A stretch of 64,000 nt of DNA, taken from Kazachstania africana CBS 2517. Taxonomy: Eukaryota; Ascomycota; Saccharomycetes; Saccharomycetales; Saccharomycetaceae. The translations under genes and the position numbers were made by a program. Location: assembly GCF_000304475.1 (NCBI RefSeq), contig NC_018940.1, forward strand, positions 620,001 to 684,000. Direction: 5' to 3'. Positions 38,483 through 50,294 of this stretch are shown here, in pieces (position 1 is the stretch's first letter; every line of letters starts with the position of its first letter). Below the pieces are notes generated by a model. It saw only the letters and a list, made by a program, of their open reading frames with translations. It ran no database searches and had not been told where the DNA came from.

Positions 38483-39844
38483 ATGAACATATTGAAGGAA
38501 CTAAAAGAAGCGCCCAAGGACATTAAGTTGTTATGGGCCTCTGTCTTTCTTAGATTGATGTCATATGGTTTGACAAATCAAGTTCTTACGTTATTTTTAA
38601 ATGCAATTGATATGAAAGAAGACAAGATTGGCCTCTTCATGTCATTAACCTTATTTGGTGATGTTATCTGCTCATATATTCTAACATGGTACGCTGATTC
38701 ATGGGGAAGAAGAAGGGTTCTCGTGTACGGTTCAGTAATGATGTGTCTGAGTGGTATTGTTTTTAGTTACAGTCAGAACTTTCACGTTCTATTAATTTTT
38801 GCTATTTTTGGTGTCATTTCGCCATCAAGTGATGAAGTGGGACCATTCAAATCTATTGAAGAGTCCATGATTGCCCATTTATCACCAAATAATAAGAGAC
38901 CCGAAGTTTATGCGATGCATGCCCTAGTTGGTACTATGGGTAGTGCATTGGGTGCTATTATTTGTGGGTTCTTCGTTGATACCCTTAAACATTATGGCAT
39001 TGCTAAGACAAATTTAGAATGTTATAAATTAGTATTTTTATTTTATGCCCTTCTTGCTTTGGGAAAAGTCATCATCATGTTCTCCTTATCTGAAAAGACA
39101 GAGTTAGATGGACATTATCATGAGGTCCATCATAATGCTACTGGATCTATGGTCGAGGCAATAGGGGAAGAAACCGATGAGTTAGCACCATTAATCACTC
39201 AAAGAGAAGAAATTGACACTGATAACACAACTTCCTCTGGAAGACTTTCCAAAGAAACTCGTACCGTATTGATGAAGTTATTGATTATATTCATGATTGA
39301 TTCATTTGGTTCTGGGTTCATGACGAGTGGTTGGATGGTTTACTACTATAAGAAAGTATTTGGCGTGAGATCTATATCTTTAGGAACAATGTTCTTTTGC
39401 GTACAGATCGTTCAAGCATTTTCGACAATCCCATCATCCATAGTTGCCAGATTGTTCGGTCCTGTTAGAGCGACTTTATTGGTCCAAGTACCATCAGGTA
39501 TCTTTTCAATATTGATCCCATTAGCTGAGTCACACTTATCATTATCAATCTTTCTATTGAACTTACATTTTGCTACGACGGCCATGGACGTCACACCAAG
39601 ACAGATTCTTTTAACCAATTTAATAACGCCTAGGGATCTAACCAAGGTCATGGGGATTGTCAATATCGGTAAAACATTTGCACGTTGCATAGGTCCCATT
39701 TTCACTGGTGTGTTAGCAAGAAGAAGTTATCTTTGGTTATGTTATATCATCAGCGGTTCATTGGTTATCCTGGCAGATTCCATATTAGCCTGCTTATTTT
39801 TGGATGTTGACAAGAGAATATTGAAGCAAATTAATCAGTCGTAA
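38483..39844 (+). CDS. YJR124C: MFS transporter, YJR124C type
   Basis: The 453-residue membrane protein has about 11-12 hydrophobic segments in two halves joined by a hydrophilic loop (about residues 200-265), a major facilitator layout. The MFS A-type motif after helix 2 reads DSWGRRRVL. A distinctive acidic block ISPSSDEVGPFKSIEES follows helix 4. S. cerevisiae YJR124C (about 448 residues) is a predicted MFS protein of unknown substrate whose neighbour is RPS5 (YJR123W) in the same tail-to-tail orientation as here. The function is not known, so I name none. The start is the ATG next to MNILKELKEAP. An upstream in-frame ATG is not apparent. Confidence 0.82.
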   Translation: MNILKELKEAPKDIKLLWASVFLRLMSYGLTNQVLTLFLNAIDMKEDKIGLFMSLTLFGDVICSYILTWYADSWGRRRVLVYGSVMMCLSGIVFSYSQNFHVLLIFAIFGVISPSSDEVGPFKSIEESMIAHLSPNNKRPEVYAMHALVGTMGSALGAIICGFFVDTLKHYGIAKTNLECYKLVFLFYALLALGKVIIMFSLSEKTELDGHYHEVHHNATGSMVEAIGEETDELAPLITQREEIDTDNTTSSGRLSKETRTVLMKLLIIFMIDSFGSGFMTSGWMVYYYKKVFGVRSISLGTMFFCVQIVQAFSTIPSSIVARLFGPVRATLLVQVPSGIFSILIPLAESHLSLSIFLLNLHFATTAMDVTPRQILLTNLITPRDLTKVMGIVNIGKTFARCIGPIFTGVLARRSYLWLCYIISGSLVILADSILACLFLDVDKRILKQINQS

Positions 39845-40117
39845 GTGGGCTGCATGGTGTATATATATAGGTACGTTTATGCATACAGAGACTAAAAGGT
39901 ATGTTTTTTCTTAAACACTTAGTAAGACAAAGATTTGAGAGATAAATTAGTATTTTTTTTAAAATAGTCATGTATTTTTGAAGTTATTAACTATAAGAGG
40001 TTGTACAAAATATTTATATATTTGTGTTGGGATTATACTAGCAATAAAAGTTATGAAAGAAAAAATATACAATAGAAATAAAAATGGATACAGTATTTCT
40101 GTCTTGAAATTTTTTCC

Positions 40118-40795
40118 TTAACGGTTAGACTTAGCAACACGTTCTAATTCATCCTTCTTCTTGATGGCATAAGAAGTAGAAGAACCCTTGGCAGCGTTGA
40201 TTAATTCTTCAGCTAAAGTTTCAGCAATGGTCTTAATGTTTCTGAAAGAAGCTTCTCTAGCACCGATAGTTAATAAAGCAATAGCTTGGTTAACTCTTCT
40301 TAATGGAGAAACATCAACAGCTTGTCTTCTGGCAGCACCACCACCACCAACTCTGGTAGTGTCTTCTCTTGGACCAGTGTTAGAGATAGCATCAACAACA
40401 ACTTGTAATGGGTTAGAGTCAGTTAAGATGTTGATGATTTCTAAAGTGTGCTTGATGATTCTGACAGCCTTTAATTTCTTACCATTGTTTCTACCGTTCA
40501 TCATTAAAGAGTTGGTTAATCTTTCAACGATTGGGCATTGAGCCTTTCTGAATCTCTTGTTGGCATAACGACCAGCAGTGTGAGCAACAAAGATTGGTTG
40601 TCTGATTTGGATGTAGTCGACTAAAGAAGCATCTTTAACTTCGACATCTTCAAAAGACCATTTGTTAAATAATTTGATTTCAGCTTGAGCTCTTTGAACT
40701 TCTTCTGGAATGGCAGTTGCTAAAGTAACTGGGGTGAATTCTTCAACAACTTCGAAATCTTCTTGAACTTCAACTGGAGTTTCAACGTCAGACAT
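40118..40795 (-). CDS. RPS5: RPS5, 40S ribosomal protein uS7
   Basis: The 225-residue protein is the same length as yeast Rps5. It is the eukaryotic uS7 on the head of the 40S subunit, contacting mRNA and E-site tRNA. Signature blocks are [18 protein letters not shown] and [13 protein letters not shown], then [18 protein letters not shown], with the final LERVAKSNR. The N-terminal 30 residues are the acidic yeast extension. Codon use is extremely biased to the set of highly expressed yeast genes. There is no intron in the coding frame. The promoter region, up to IBA57, is unusual and is described separately. Confidence 0.98.
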   Translation of the reverse strand: MSDVETPVEVQEDFEVVEEFTPVTLATAIPEEVQRAQAEIKLFNKWSFEDVEVKDASLVDYIQIRQPIFVAHTAGRYANKRFRKAQCPIVERLTNSLMMNGRNNGKKLKAVRIIKHTLEIINILTDSNPLQVVVDAISNTGPREDTTRVGGGGAARRQAVDVSPLRRVNQAIALLTIGAREASFRNIKTIAETLAEELINAAKGSSTSYAIKKKDELERVAKSNR

Positions 40796-41411
40796 TTTTC
40801 GTGTAGGTCGTGTATGTGGTCTTCTTGTTCAATATTGAATGAATTTTCAATACTCAAAATTAAATACTATCTTGAAAAATAATATAATTGGAAATATCTT
40901 GATAGAATTTGGTGATACTGACCGTATGCGTGGTAAGAAACGCGAGCGTAGATGATTGAGTGAGGGGCATATAGCAGCGAGAGTTAGGCTGGGAGCCTGT
41001 CAACGTAGGCCGAAGGTATTGGGATGGCAGCTCCACTAGGCTCAGTTGCACTGCCCGAGGTTGGATACGGGCCAGCGCTCCACAGCTAGGTGGATGTTCG
41101 GTCAAGCCAAACCAGGCGAGATCTGGAATCCACCTTAGCTGACGGCCCCGCCGGCGTTCGCCCCAAACGTAGAAAGAGTTTGCAATCGTTGCGTCCGACT
41201 CAATTAGAAAATTTACTTCAAAAATATCTCGGAAAATGAAAATTTTACTCGAAATAATTGTATGTGGGAACCAGATGTTGTGGATGTACAGATGTTTTGG
41301 ACAGTCCAACTAAAAAAAATGAAAAGATAGAACCACAGATTCTGCATACATATAAGATTGGTAATGCCGTCTCCATTTATTTACAAGAGATTCGGAGATA
41401 TACTATATAAT
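40796..41411. other. RPS5 upstream region
   Basis: This 616-bp gap lies between the RPS5 start and the IBA57 stop. AT-rich flanks surround a GC-rich core (40940-41165). I could not find an exact Rap1 or Ifh1-type ribosomal protein promoter box; sequences such as CCACGCATACGG (reverse strand near 40930) are only near matches. A 149-codon frame on the minus strand starts at TTG and is not credible. Confidence 0.5.
40940..41165. other. GC-rich, hairpin-bearing block of unknown nature
   Basis: About 225 bp have roughly 55-60 percent G+C against about 35-38 percent around them. Inside are an 8-bp perfect inverted repeat AGGTGGAT (41088-41095) with ATCCACCT (41128-41135), an inner pair CCAG and CTGG (41112-41115 and 41123-41126), and AGGCT/AGCCT (40986-40990 and 40994-40998). 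An alternative partner AGGCTC is at 41038-41043. This is the composition of a structured RNA, for example a snoRNA, but no clear C/D or H/ACA boxes or matches to U snRNA, RNase P, MRP or SRP RNA were seen. A dense regulatory region for RPS5 is the alternative. Confidence 0.5.
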
Positions 41412-42731
41412 TCATTCGCTATACCAGAAAGGCTTTTGTGGATGTACTTCCACTGTTTTAGTGTCATTGAGATGGATATAGAACTTATTATTATTTCCAA
41501 ATGCAGTTTGGAAGTATTCTGTTCTTAATAATGCTAGTCCAACATCGCCCTCGTGGGCAACTAGTGCTCCAGCAGGCCGCTTACGAGAATTTTTACTTTG
41601 TCCAAATGGGCTTTGAGCAAGATTGGGATCTGAACCTTGTATGGGATTTTTTGCTTGAATTTCAAAATAATCATTGTTTGATTCCAATAATTTGAAATTG
41701 GGTAATGTTACAGGTACAACTCTTTTTCTCAAAATGCCTGTGGAGAATGTTCTCGCTGTTAACTCTTGTCCCACATAACAGCCTTTGTTTTCACTTACAG
41801 CGTTATGCCATTTATCAAAATTTAGCTCTAAAGGCAACAAAGATTCCGATTTGAAATCTTGCGTACCATCAGTTATACCATATGTCAACCTTTGCTTCCT
41901 AAAAAATGATGGTTCTACTTCTTTCATGTCAAATTTAAATGGGAAAGTCTTTTCGTTATATATGCTGGAAATGCTCTTAATGGTATCGTCAGTTACTAGT
42001 CTAAGTGACAATGGCATCGAACCATTTTGTCTTATTAACGGATCAGTCCTTCTTTCCACATAAATTCCCAGGATATTCTTCTCATATCCATCGAAAAGTG
42101 CAGTTTTCACGTTATTTATAAAAGAAAGGGCATCCTCTGGATTTTGAATAGACATCATGGGATTTAGAATATTGCCAACCCAAGGATTTTCATCGTGTTC
42201 TTCAACGGTTGGAAATCCGATCGATACGTCCCACGTTTGCAATTTTTCTGTATTTAACTTGAATTTACTCAGTAATTTATGATGTTGTAAAAAAGTATGC
42301 ATTTTATGGACTATATTTTTATTAAATTCCAAGTAGAACTCAGGGTATGGAGCCTTATCAAATAGTGGATATATGATTGAATCAGTGATTAGTTTACCTC
42401 TACCGTTTAGGAAACCTGTGTATTGCCCAAACCTTGAGATGTAGAATTCATCGTTGATACCAACATCATTATATATGCCCACATTGGAATCGTGGAGGCT
42501 GAAAGGCAGATTTATCGCCCTAGATTTCTCAGTCACGGTAGTCAAATTCTTTTTGGTGAAATTGGGCAGTAATTTTGAAGTAACTAATCCATTTAGGAAT
42601 TTAATCGTATCGGGGCCGTGTATCTTCAAGTATGATTTTTCGGTTAACTTTGCATATCTTAGAATACCATCAGGTTTTGAGGAAGTATACCTCCTAACAG
42701 TCTTGAAAGCAATATTATTCGTTCTTATCAT
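41412..42731 (-). CDS. IBA57: IBA57, mitochondrial iron-sulfur cluster assembly factor
   Basis: A 439-residue protein of the GcvT/YgfZ family that acts late in mitochondrial [4Fe-4S] cluster assembly with Isa1 and Isa2. The N-terminus MIRTNNIAFKTVRRYTSS is rich in Arg and Ser and lacks acids, fitting a mitochondrial presequence. The hallmark KGCYVGQELTAR lies near residue 320. An early block DTIKFLNGLVTSKLLPN matches the start of the folate-binding-like domain. S. cerevisiae Iba57 (YJR122W) is somewhat longer (about 497). It lies between RPS5 and ATP2 as in S. cerevisiae. Confidence 0.94.
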   Translation of the reverse strand: MIRTNNIAFKTVRRYTSSKPDGILRYAKLTEKSYLKIHGPDTIKFLNGLVTSKLLPNFTKKNLTTVTEKSRAINLPFSLHDSNVGIYNDVGINDEFYISRFGQYTGFLNGRGKLITDSIIYPLFDKAPYPEFYLEFNKNIVHKMHTFLQHHKLLSKFKLNTEKLQTWDVSIGFPTVEEHDENPWVGNILNPMMSIQNPEDALSFINNVKTALFDGYEKNILGIYVERRTDPLIRQNGSMPLSLRLVTDDTIKSISSIYNEKTFPFKFDMKEVEPSFFRKQRLTYGITDGTQDFKSESLLPLELNFDKWHNAVSENKGCYVGQELTARTFSTGILRKRVVPVTLPNFKLLESNNDYFEIQAKNPIQGSDPNLAQSPFGQSKNSRKRPAGALVAHEGDVGLALLRTEYFQTAFGNNNKFYIHLNDTKTVEVHPQKPFWYSE

Positions 42732-42985
42732 TGAAGTATTATCAGCATGATAGAGTGTAGTAGTATCCTTCCTTGTTCTGTTATAAGATTAATGTGTGAC
42801 TGACTAATATACCTTTTTTTTCCTGGTACATTGCGCAGCGATGGGGGGAAGTCATGTTTTGAATACAAATATTGGCATGAAATTTAGAATACTTAAGAAA
42901 ATTATATACTTTTATGGAAACTATATTTACTTACAGAAAAAATATTGATACGCTTGTCGTTTCCTTATTTACTTTTAATGATTGA

Positions 42986-45203
<2,218 letters not shown>

Positions 45204-47153
45204 ATGAGCTTTGGTAATGGCTTGAATAACCAAGAAATTATGCTAGAAATACCAACTGTGTACCCAACAAAGGAGGAGTTTGATCATCCATTGGATTATC
45301 TGTCCCAGCCTAGGATAAAAAGGCTAGGGAAGAATTTTGGCATGATTAAGTTGATTCCACCTCAAATTGTAGACAACTTATCGATAGATGTCAAAACTTT
45401 TCGGTTCAATGTTCGACTACAACACCTATCTCAGCTTCAAATTGTCAATAGATGTCGCCTGCTCTTCTTTAAGCAACTCAACAACTTCAATTTGAGTAAA
45501 AAGAAGAAGTTGGTTCCATATTGTTACGTTACGACAGACGTTACTAACCAAAGACTTTTCTTATACGATATATTCATTGAGGTTCTGAGATTCTATTCCA
45601 ATGATGATAATCTAGTTTATCGCGATATTAAACATATTGTGTCGGATGCTGCATTATGGAGACATTTAATGAAAAAGTTTCAGGTAAATGTACATCCAAT
45701 TTTTGAGGCCTATCTAAATGATTACTACGTTTATCTCACTCAAAACAGGTATATCATTCCAGATATTTACCCTAAATCCTTATTAGAAGGTCCTGATTCG
45801 CAAGACGACAGCTCTGAGGATGGTGAGGATGACGAATATTGCTTGGTTTGTCATCATGACAGTCATCTGATAATGTGTGACTCATGTGGTAAATGGTTTC
45901 ATTCCTACTGCACTCGGATATCTAATGGCATTTGTCAAAACTGCATTATAGGTAATGGTTACTACGGATTTAGGGTGGAAAAAGAACAGTATATGATTGA
46001 CGAATTTGAGAAATTATTTTGTTCAGATGATGTAGAGACTCCAGATATTCCAAAACTTGAAAATGAGTTCTGGTCCATTGTAAATAACATAGATAATAAT
46101 AAAATTGTAAGGTATGGAGCAGATTTGCAAATGAGAAATACAAAAGTCAGTTCCATGCATCCAATGAATTTGAGTAATCTTCCAACCTGCGCAGAGTCAT
46201 TATTCAATAATTTATCGACGAAAAACATATCTGGAATGACTATACCATGGCTCTATGTTGGTTCAAAATTTTCGACGTTTTGTTGGCATGTGGAAGATCA
46301 ATATACTTATAGCATAAATTATCAGTATAAAGGTTGTTCGAAAGTGTGGTATAGTATACCGGAGTTCTATAAAGAAAAGTTTGAAAGGCAATTGAGAAAA
46401 AGAGCGCCAGATCTGTTTGTTAAGCAACCTGATCTGATGCACCAGTTAATTTCTTTGATATCTCCATATGAGCTTGAACAGATACCGGTGTTCAAAGCAA
46501 TTCAAAACCCAAATGAGTATATAATAACGTTTCCTAAATGCTATCATTCAGGTTTTAATACCGGCTTCAATTTGAACGAAGCGGTCAATTTCATTACTGA
46601 AGATTGGTTGAAGTATGGTATTCAATCAATAAACGACTACAAAATAACCAAAAAACAATCAATTTTTGATTGCTTTGAATTGGTTATCAATATTTTGAGA
46701 GAGTTTTCATATGATGCAACTAATACTCATAATGTATCCTTTGTTAGATCATGCTACTCAAGTTTATTGACAGTTTATAATAAAAATTTGAGGATGAGTA
46801 GGAAAATTTTAAGCTTGTTGGAGACTAGCGTATTGGTATCTAACTTTGATGATTTAGGAATTACAGACGATTATATATTTTGTTCTAGCTGCGGTACTAT
46901 TTGTTCATGGTCCTTTGTCCTACACAATAAAAATTCAGCAAATGATTTGAGCCCAAACAAGAAAAGAAGAGTAATTACGATGGACACTAGTAATATTGCG
47001 AAGGGTGAGGTATATTGTTTGGAGGATTATTCGAAGATGTTGGAGAGAGATCCATTACTCCTTCATCCATACGATAAACTGTATTATAGCAAGGCTTTTA
47101 GAGAAGTTAGTCAATTACTGAAGCAGTCAGGCACTAAGCTAGATAAAATGTAA
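45204..47153 (+). CDS. JHD2: JHD2, JmjC histone H3K4 demethylase
   Basis: The 649-residue protein is a KDM5-type demethylase. A JmjN segment (about residues 14-50, EIPTVYPTKEEFDHPLDYL) comes first, then a PHD finger near 212-252 (CLVCHHDSHLIMCDSCGKWF and following), then the JmjC domain. Iron ligands are visible as HVE in FCWHVEDQYT (about 360) and the distal His in KCYHSGFNTGFN (about 447). A C-terminal Cys-rich zinc region follows (CSSCGTIC). S. cerevisiae Jhd2 (YJR119C) has about 728 residues. Two ATGs are candidates: 45204, and 45240, which gives the S. cerevisiae-like start MLEIPTVYP. The frame upstream of 45204 opens only with TTG. An ancestral bromodomain-like ARID, present in animal KDM5, is absent, as in yeast. 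Confidence 0.94.
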   Translation: MSFGNGLNNQEIMLEIPTVYPTKEEFDHPLDYLSQPRIKRLGKNFGMIKLIPPQIVDNLSIDVKTFRFNVRLQHLSQLQIVNRCRLLFFKQLNNFNLSKKKKLVPYCYVTTDVTNQRLFLYDIFIEVLRFYSNDDNLVYRDIKHIVSDAALWRHLMKKFQVNVHPIFEAYLNDYYVYLTQNRYIIPDIYPKSLLEGPDSQDDSSEDGEDDEYCLVCHHDSHLIMCDSCGKWFHSYCTRISNGICQNCIIGNGYYGFRVEKEQYMIDEFEKLFCSDDVETPDIPKLENEFWSIVNNIDNNKIVRYGADLQMRNTKVSSMHPMNLSNLPTCAESLFNNLSTKNISGMTIPWLYVGSKFSTFCWHVEDQYTYSINYQYKGCSKVWYSIPEFYKEKFERQLRKRAPDLFVKQPDLMHQLISLISPYELEQIPVFKAIQNPNEYIITFPKCYHSGFNTGFNLNEAVNFITEDWLKYGIQSINDYKITKKQSIFDCFELVINILREFSYDATNTHNVSFVRSCYSSLLTVYNKNLRMSRKILSLLETSVLVSNFDDLGITDDYIFCSSCGTICSWSFVLHNKNSANDLSPNKKRRVITMDTSNIAKGEVYCLEDYSKMLERDPLLLHPYDKLYYSKAFREVSQLLKQSGTKLDKM

Positions 47154-47335
47154 CAAAATTCTAAATAGTAGATAGTATTAACATATTCAATTCATTTTCC
47201 TCGTTTATTACTGTCATTTTGACGTTCGCCATTGCGCTTTTTCCGCAGATACATCTAAAAATCCAGAGACAAAAGAACACTGTTAACTGTTAACATTTAC
47301 GTTAGGAATAATAAGCATACAAATAAGGTAAATAA

Positions 47336-47869
47336 ATGGCAGCATTAAACTCAGTAAATACTCTGTTCTTTAGAATAGTGTTTCTTCTTACCATTTCCTT
47401 CTTTTGTTTCAAAGACATCAATGTCATTTTGGAGAACTCATATTTCCAAACTTTCACTGATGCGATGAATTTGCCATCGTTGACTTTATCAAAGTATAAT
47501 GCACAACTAGGATTATTTGGTGTATTATTTGCATATTTGGCTCTCTTAGACTTTATTCCATTATTAGAAAACAACACTATGTACTTTTATTCCATCGTAC
47601 CTGTGAGAATGTTGTTGTTTTTTGTTTTTACTACATTGTCGTACATGTGGGAAAGTAACCTATATTTGCACAACAATTCTGTTTTTGTTTACTCATTTTC
47701 TGAGGTTTGGATCAATTTTATTATTTACAGTGCATTAAGAGAGGAGAAAAACAACGAAGTGAATCAAAGAAGTAAATTCATTAATGAGGAATTCCTCACT
47801 GAAGATGAACCTTTTGAATCAAAGAAAGAGCATTCTGAAGTATTACCTGTTGAAGAACATAGTGATTGA
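47336..47869 (+). CDS. ILM1: ILM1, membrane protein
   Basis: The 177-residue protein has about four hydrophobic segments and a short hydrophilic Glu-rich tail. Conserved family blocks include SLTLSKYNAQLGLFG and LENNTMYFYSIVPVRML. S. cerevisiae Ilm1 (YJR118C, about 203 residues) is an ER-associated membrane protein whose loss affects mitochondrial DNA maintenance and the ER; its molecular function is unclear. The gene follows JHD2 on the same strand, as in S. cerevisiae. The start ATG follows a run of A-rich leader. The gene is convergent with RPN3. Confidence 0.87.
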   Translation: MAALNSVNTLFFRIVFLLTISFFCFKDINVILENSYFQTFTDAMNLPSLTLSKYNAQLGLFGVLFAYLALLDFIPLLENNTMYFYSIVPVRMLLFFVFTTLSYMWESNLYLHNNSVFVYSFSEVWINFIIYSALREEKNNEVNQRSKFINEEFLTEDEPFESKKEHSEVLPVEEHSD

Positions 47870-47938
47870 AATTTTACTATATATTTAGATATATCTTTAC
47901 ATTTATCGTTTTCATTTTACAAATAAAACAGTTGTAAA

Positions 47939-49474
47939 CTATAGGAATCCGAGATCATCAATATCCGATAAGTCAGATAAATCATCCAACATTTCCATGT
48001 CATTAAGATCGTCTTGTTGATTGTTTTTACTATCTCCATTCTTCTTTTTCTTATTATCTTGTGGAAATCTCATCGCAATGATACTTTCATCATGTAATTG
48101 ATTCACAAATCTGATTCTTTCATCAAATATTTGTTGTGGTTCTTTTGTGTCATAAATGTTTAGTACTTCAGAAGTTTCTACATAACCTTTTTCATGGTTG
48201 ATATTCGCTTGAATAACACCATCTCTTATAGCTCTTGAAACCATATATTCAACAGTCTGTTCTGAATCTAAACGCAGCTTCAAACATATATCTTTTAAGG
48301 AAACCTTTTTATAGGTTAAAGAAATAATTCTAATACCCGTTTTAATGACATTTGATCTCAGTCTAACACAAAGTTGGTAGTTACCATCCTGAATAAACTG
48401 TTGCTTATACTTTGTTATTACGGAAGTAAATTTTTTCAAGTCACCAATTTTAACAGTGTTTGTTAAGTGGAAATATGCATATAATGAATGTTCCATGTCA
48501 GGTTGATGGAAAAATGAAAGTTCAGGAATATCTCCCATAAGTAATTGAATGACACAGTGTATTTTATTTGCTTGTTGTAGGAAACCCAAACTCTTAGAAT
48601 TATGTGGTGCTTTTTTAATAGCTGCAATAATATATTCGTTAGCTGTTGAATAGTCTAATTGAATCGCATTTACTTTGGATAAATAGAAATAGTACCTTGC
48701 TTCTAAAGGACTTGAGACGTCGGATGTTGGAAAGTCCACCTTACTTACAAAATCGGATGCAGATTCAACCTCACCTGCAGAAAGATAGCTTCTGATTATT
48801 AGATTAATTAGCATTGCTCTTGTTTCATTATCATGCTTCAAAGAGGCACTCTTCAAGAATCTGATCATCTCAGAACGTAAAGCCGCGTTTGACGTTTCGC
48901 CCACTTTTTCATTACCAATGGCAATATAGAACCAGAGCTTGGCATTAATAAGATCTAATGATCTTTGATTGTAATATGATAGAAGTTTTGGAATAATAAC
49001 TTTTTCGTTAAAAATTTTCAATTCTTCAAATTTTTTGTTATCCAAAAGATATAATTGGACTAATAAATGGATAAATCCGTTTAATTCAGCAGACACATCA
49101 ATGACTTTAGCCTCAGAATCAACAATCTGATAAAATGCGGCAGGATAATTGGATCTAATTTTATCAGAATCTGTTACTTGGGATTTATGGTTTTCGTTAA
49201 TCATTTTTAATAATGGAACCTTGAAGGAAGAAGAGTCTGGATATAGGATATTGACTAGTGCAGATAATGTGGCAGAATCCAAGCACGTCTTTCTAATAGC
49301 GCTTAAATCCTTCAAAGCTCTCCAGATATAACGCGAATCCAAAGTTGTAGAGGTTTTAGATATTTCCTTTAACGAATCAAGGATTCTGTCCATGGAATTC
49401 TCTTCGACATACTTGACATTCACAGACTTACCATCGCCTGTGGTGTCAATTTCCATCATATCTTCAGTACTCAT
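47939..49474 (-). CDS. RPN3: RPN3, 26S proteasome lid subunit
   Basis: The 511-residue protein is a PCI-domain subunit of the 19S regulatory particle lid (Rpn3, human PSMD3; about 523 residues in yeast, YER021W). N-terminal TPR-like helices are followed by the PCI region (about 355-470) with the winged-helix block TYKKVSLKDICLKLRLD and GVIQANINHEKGYVE. The C-terminus is acidic and ends DLSDLSDIDDLGFL, continuing an Asp-rich tail. It lies between ILM1 and STE24, a position that in S. cerevisiae has no RPN3; the YER region is the source. The PACE box upstream puts it in the Rpn4 regulon. Confidence 0.96.
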   Translation of the reverse strand: MSTEDMMEIDTTGDGKSVNVKYVEENSMDRILDSLKEISKTSTTLDSRYIWRALKDLSAIRKTCLDSATLSALVNILYPDSSSFKVPLLKMINENHKSQVTDSDKIRSNYPAAFYQIVDSEAKVIDVSAELNGFIHLLVQLYLLDNKKFEELKIFNEKVIIPKLLSYYNQRSLDLINAKLWFYIAIGNEKVGETSNAALRSEMIRFLKSASLKHDNETRAMLINLIIRSYLSAGEVESASDFVSKVDFPTSDVSSPLEARYYFYLSKVNAIQLDYSTANEYIIAAIKKAPHNSKSLGFLQQANKIHCVIQLLMGDIPELSFFHQPDMEHSLYAYFHLTNTVKIGDLKKFTSVITKYKQQFIQDGNYQLCVRLRSNVIKTGIRIISLTYKKVSLKDICLKLRLDSEQTVEYMVSRAIRDGVIQANINHEKGYVETSEVLNIYDTKEPQQIFDERIRFVNQLHDESIIAMRFPQDNKKKKNGDSKNNQQDDLNDMEMLDDLSDLSDIDDLGFL

Positions 49475-50294
49475 AGTCTTGTTGTGGTTAGGAATGGAAT
49501 CTTACTGTCTAATTTGAGGACCGCTAATGCTCAATCTTCCTTATTGTAGGGTGGCAAACTCGCTTTCTACATGTTCTTTTTTTCAATTTCGAGAATAAAT
49601 TCATTACCCGGGATTTATTTCAAAAATGAAATTAGAGAAGGATTCAATTTCTTTGAATATTACAAATCTCAACAGAGTTCGAAGGCAGGCAGATTTAAGT
49701 AAAGGGTAAATAAGAGGCTAGATCCGCCACATGAAGTGCTGCAATGGTTGGCGAGGCCTGCAATATAGTGTAGAACTTTTGTAGCTTCCAGTAGAATATG
49801 GCATATTTTTGTATGGGTCGTATTTCACCGCTTGAACTTCACAGGCTTGCTGGCTCCAATGCCCATAATACGGTGTAGAGGTAAGGTCGTAGTTCGTTGA
49901 GTTATTCTAATGATATTATGAATAATACCATATATTTTTTATCGTGACAAAACCAGCTAAATGTATCTGAAAATGATCTCTCGGAACATATTGGTTATAG
50001 GCATTCTTATAATGCACATGTGAGTTAGTGTTAGGTATTGCGAAAGATTTTATTGGTTGTCGTTAGTCGCATTATCACCATACTATTTATTCTTGAAACT
50101 TGATATTGTCTGTCTACTCCCTTCCCCGTGTTTTCCAATATAATGAATACCTTTATAGAAGTGAATAAAACCTAGACTAAAAAATGGGCCATCGATGGCC
50201 CATCAAATATAATATAATGAACTTCGATTTTTGCATTTTGCATTGTATACAGAATTACATCATATATATTTATGTGGGGAGCTTTGGAAAGGAA
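49475..50294. other. Intergenic: RPN3 promoter and STE24 3' region
   Basis: The 820-bp gap carries the PACE box near RPN3. The remainder (49600-50290) is AT-rich with a few GC-richer patches around 49690-49880. No reading frame of interest, tRNA or LTR was recognised. Confidence 0.45.
49550..49558. promoter_or_regulatory. PACE box (Rpn4 site) upstream of RPN3
   Basis: GGTGGCAAA is the exact proteasome-associated control element bound by Rpn4. It lies 76 bp upstream of the RPN3 start on the plus strand, within the normal distance. Rpn4 links proteasome synthesis to demand in S. cerevisiae; the site shows the circuit is kept here. Confidence 0.85.

Noticed and set aside
40860..41309. 149-codon minus-strand frame across the GC-rich block
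   Set aside because: It starts only with TTG, has no homologue, and its composition follows the GC-rich block.
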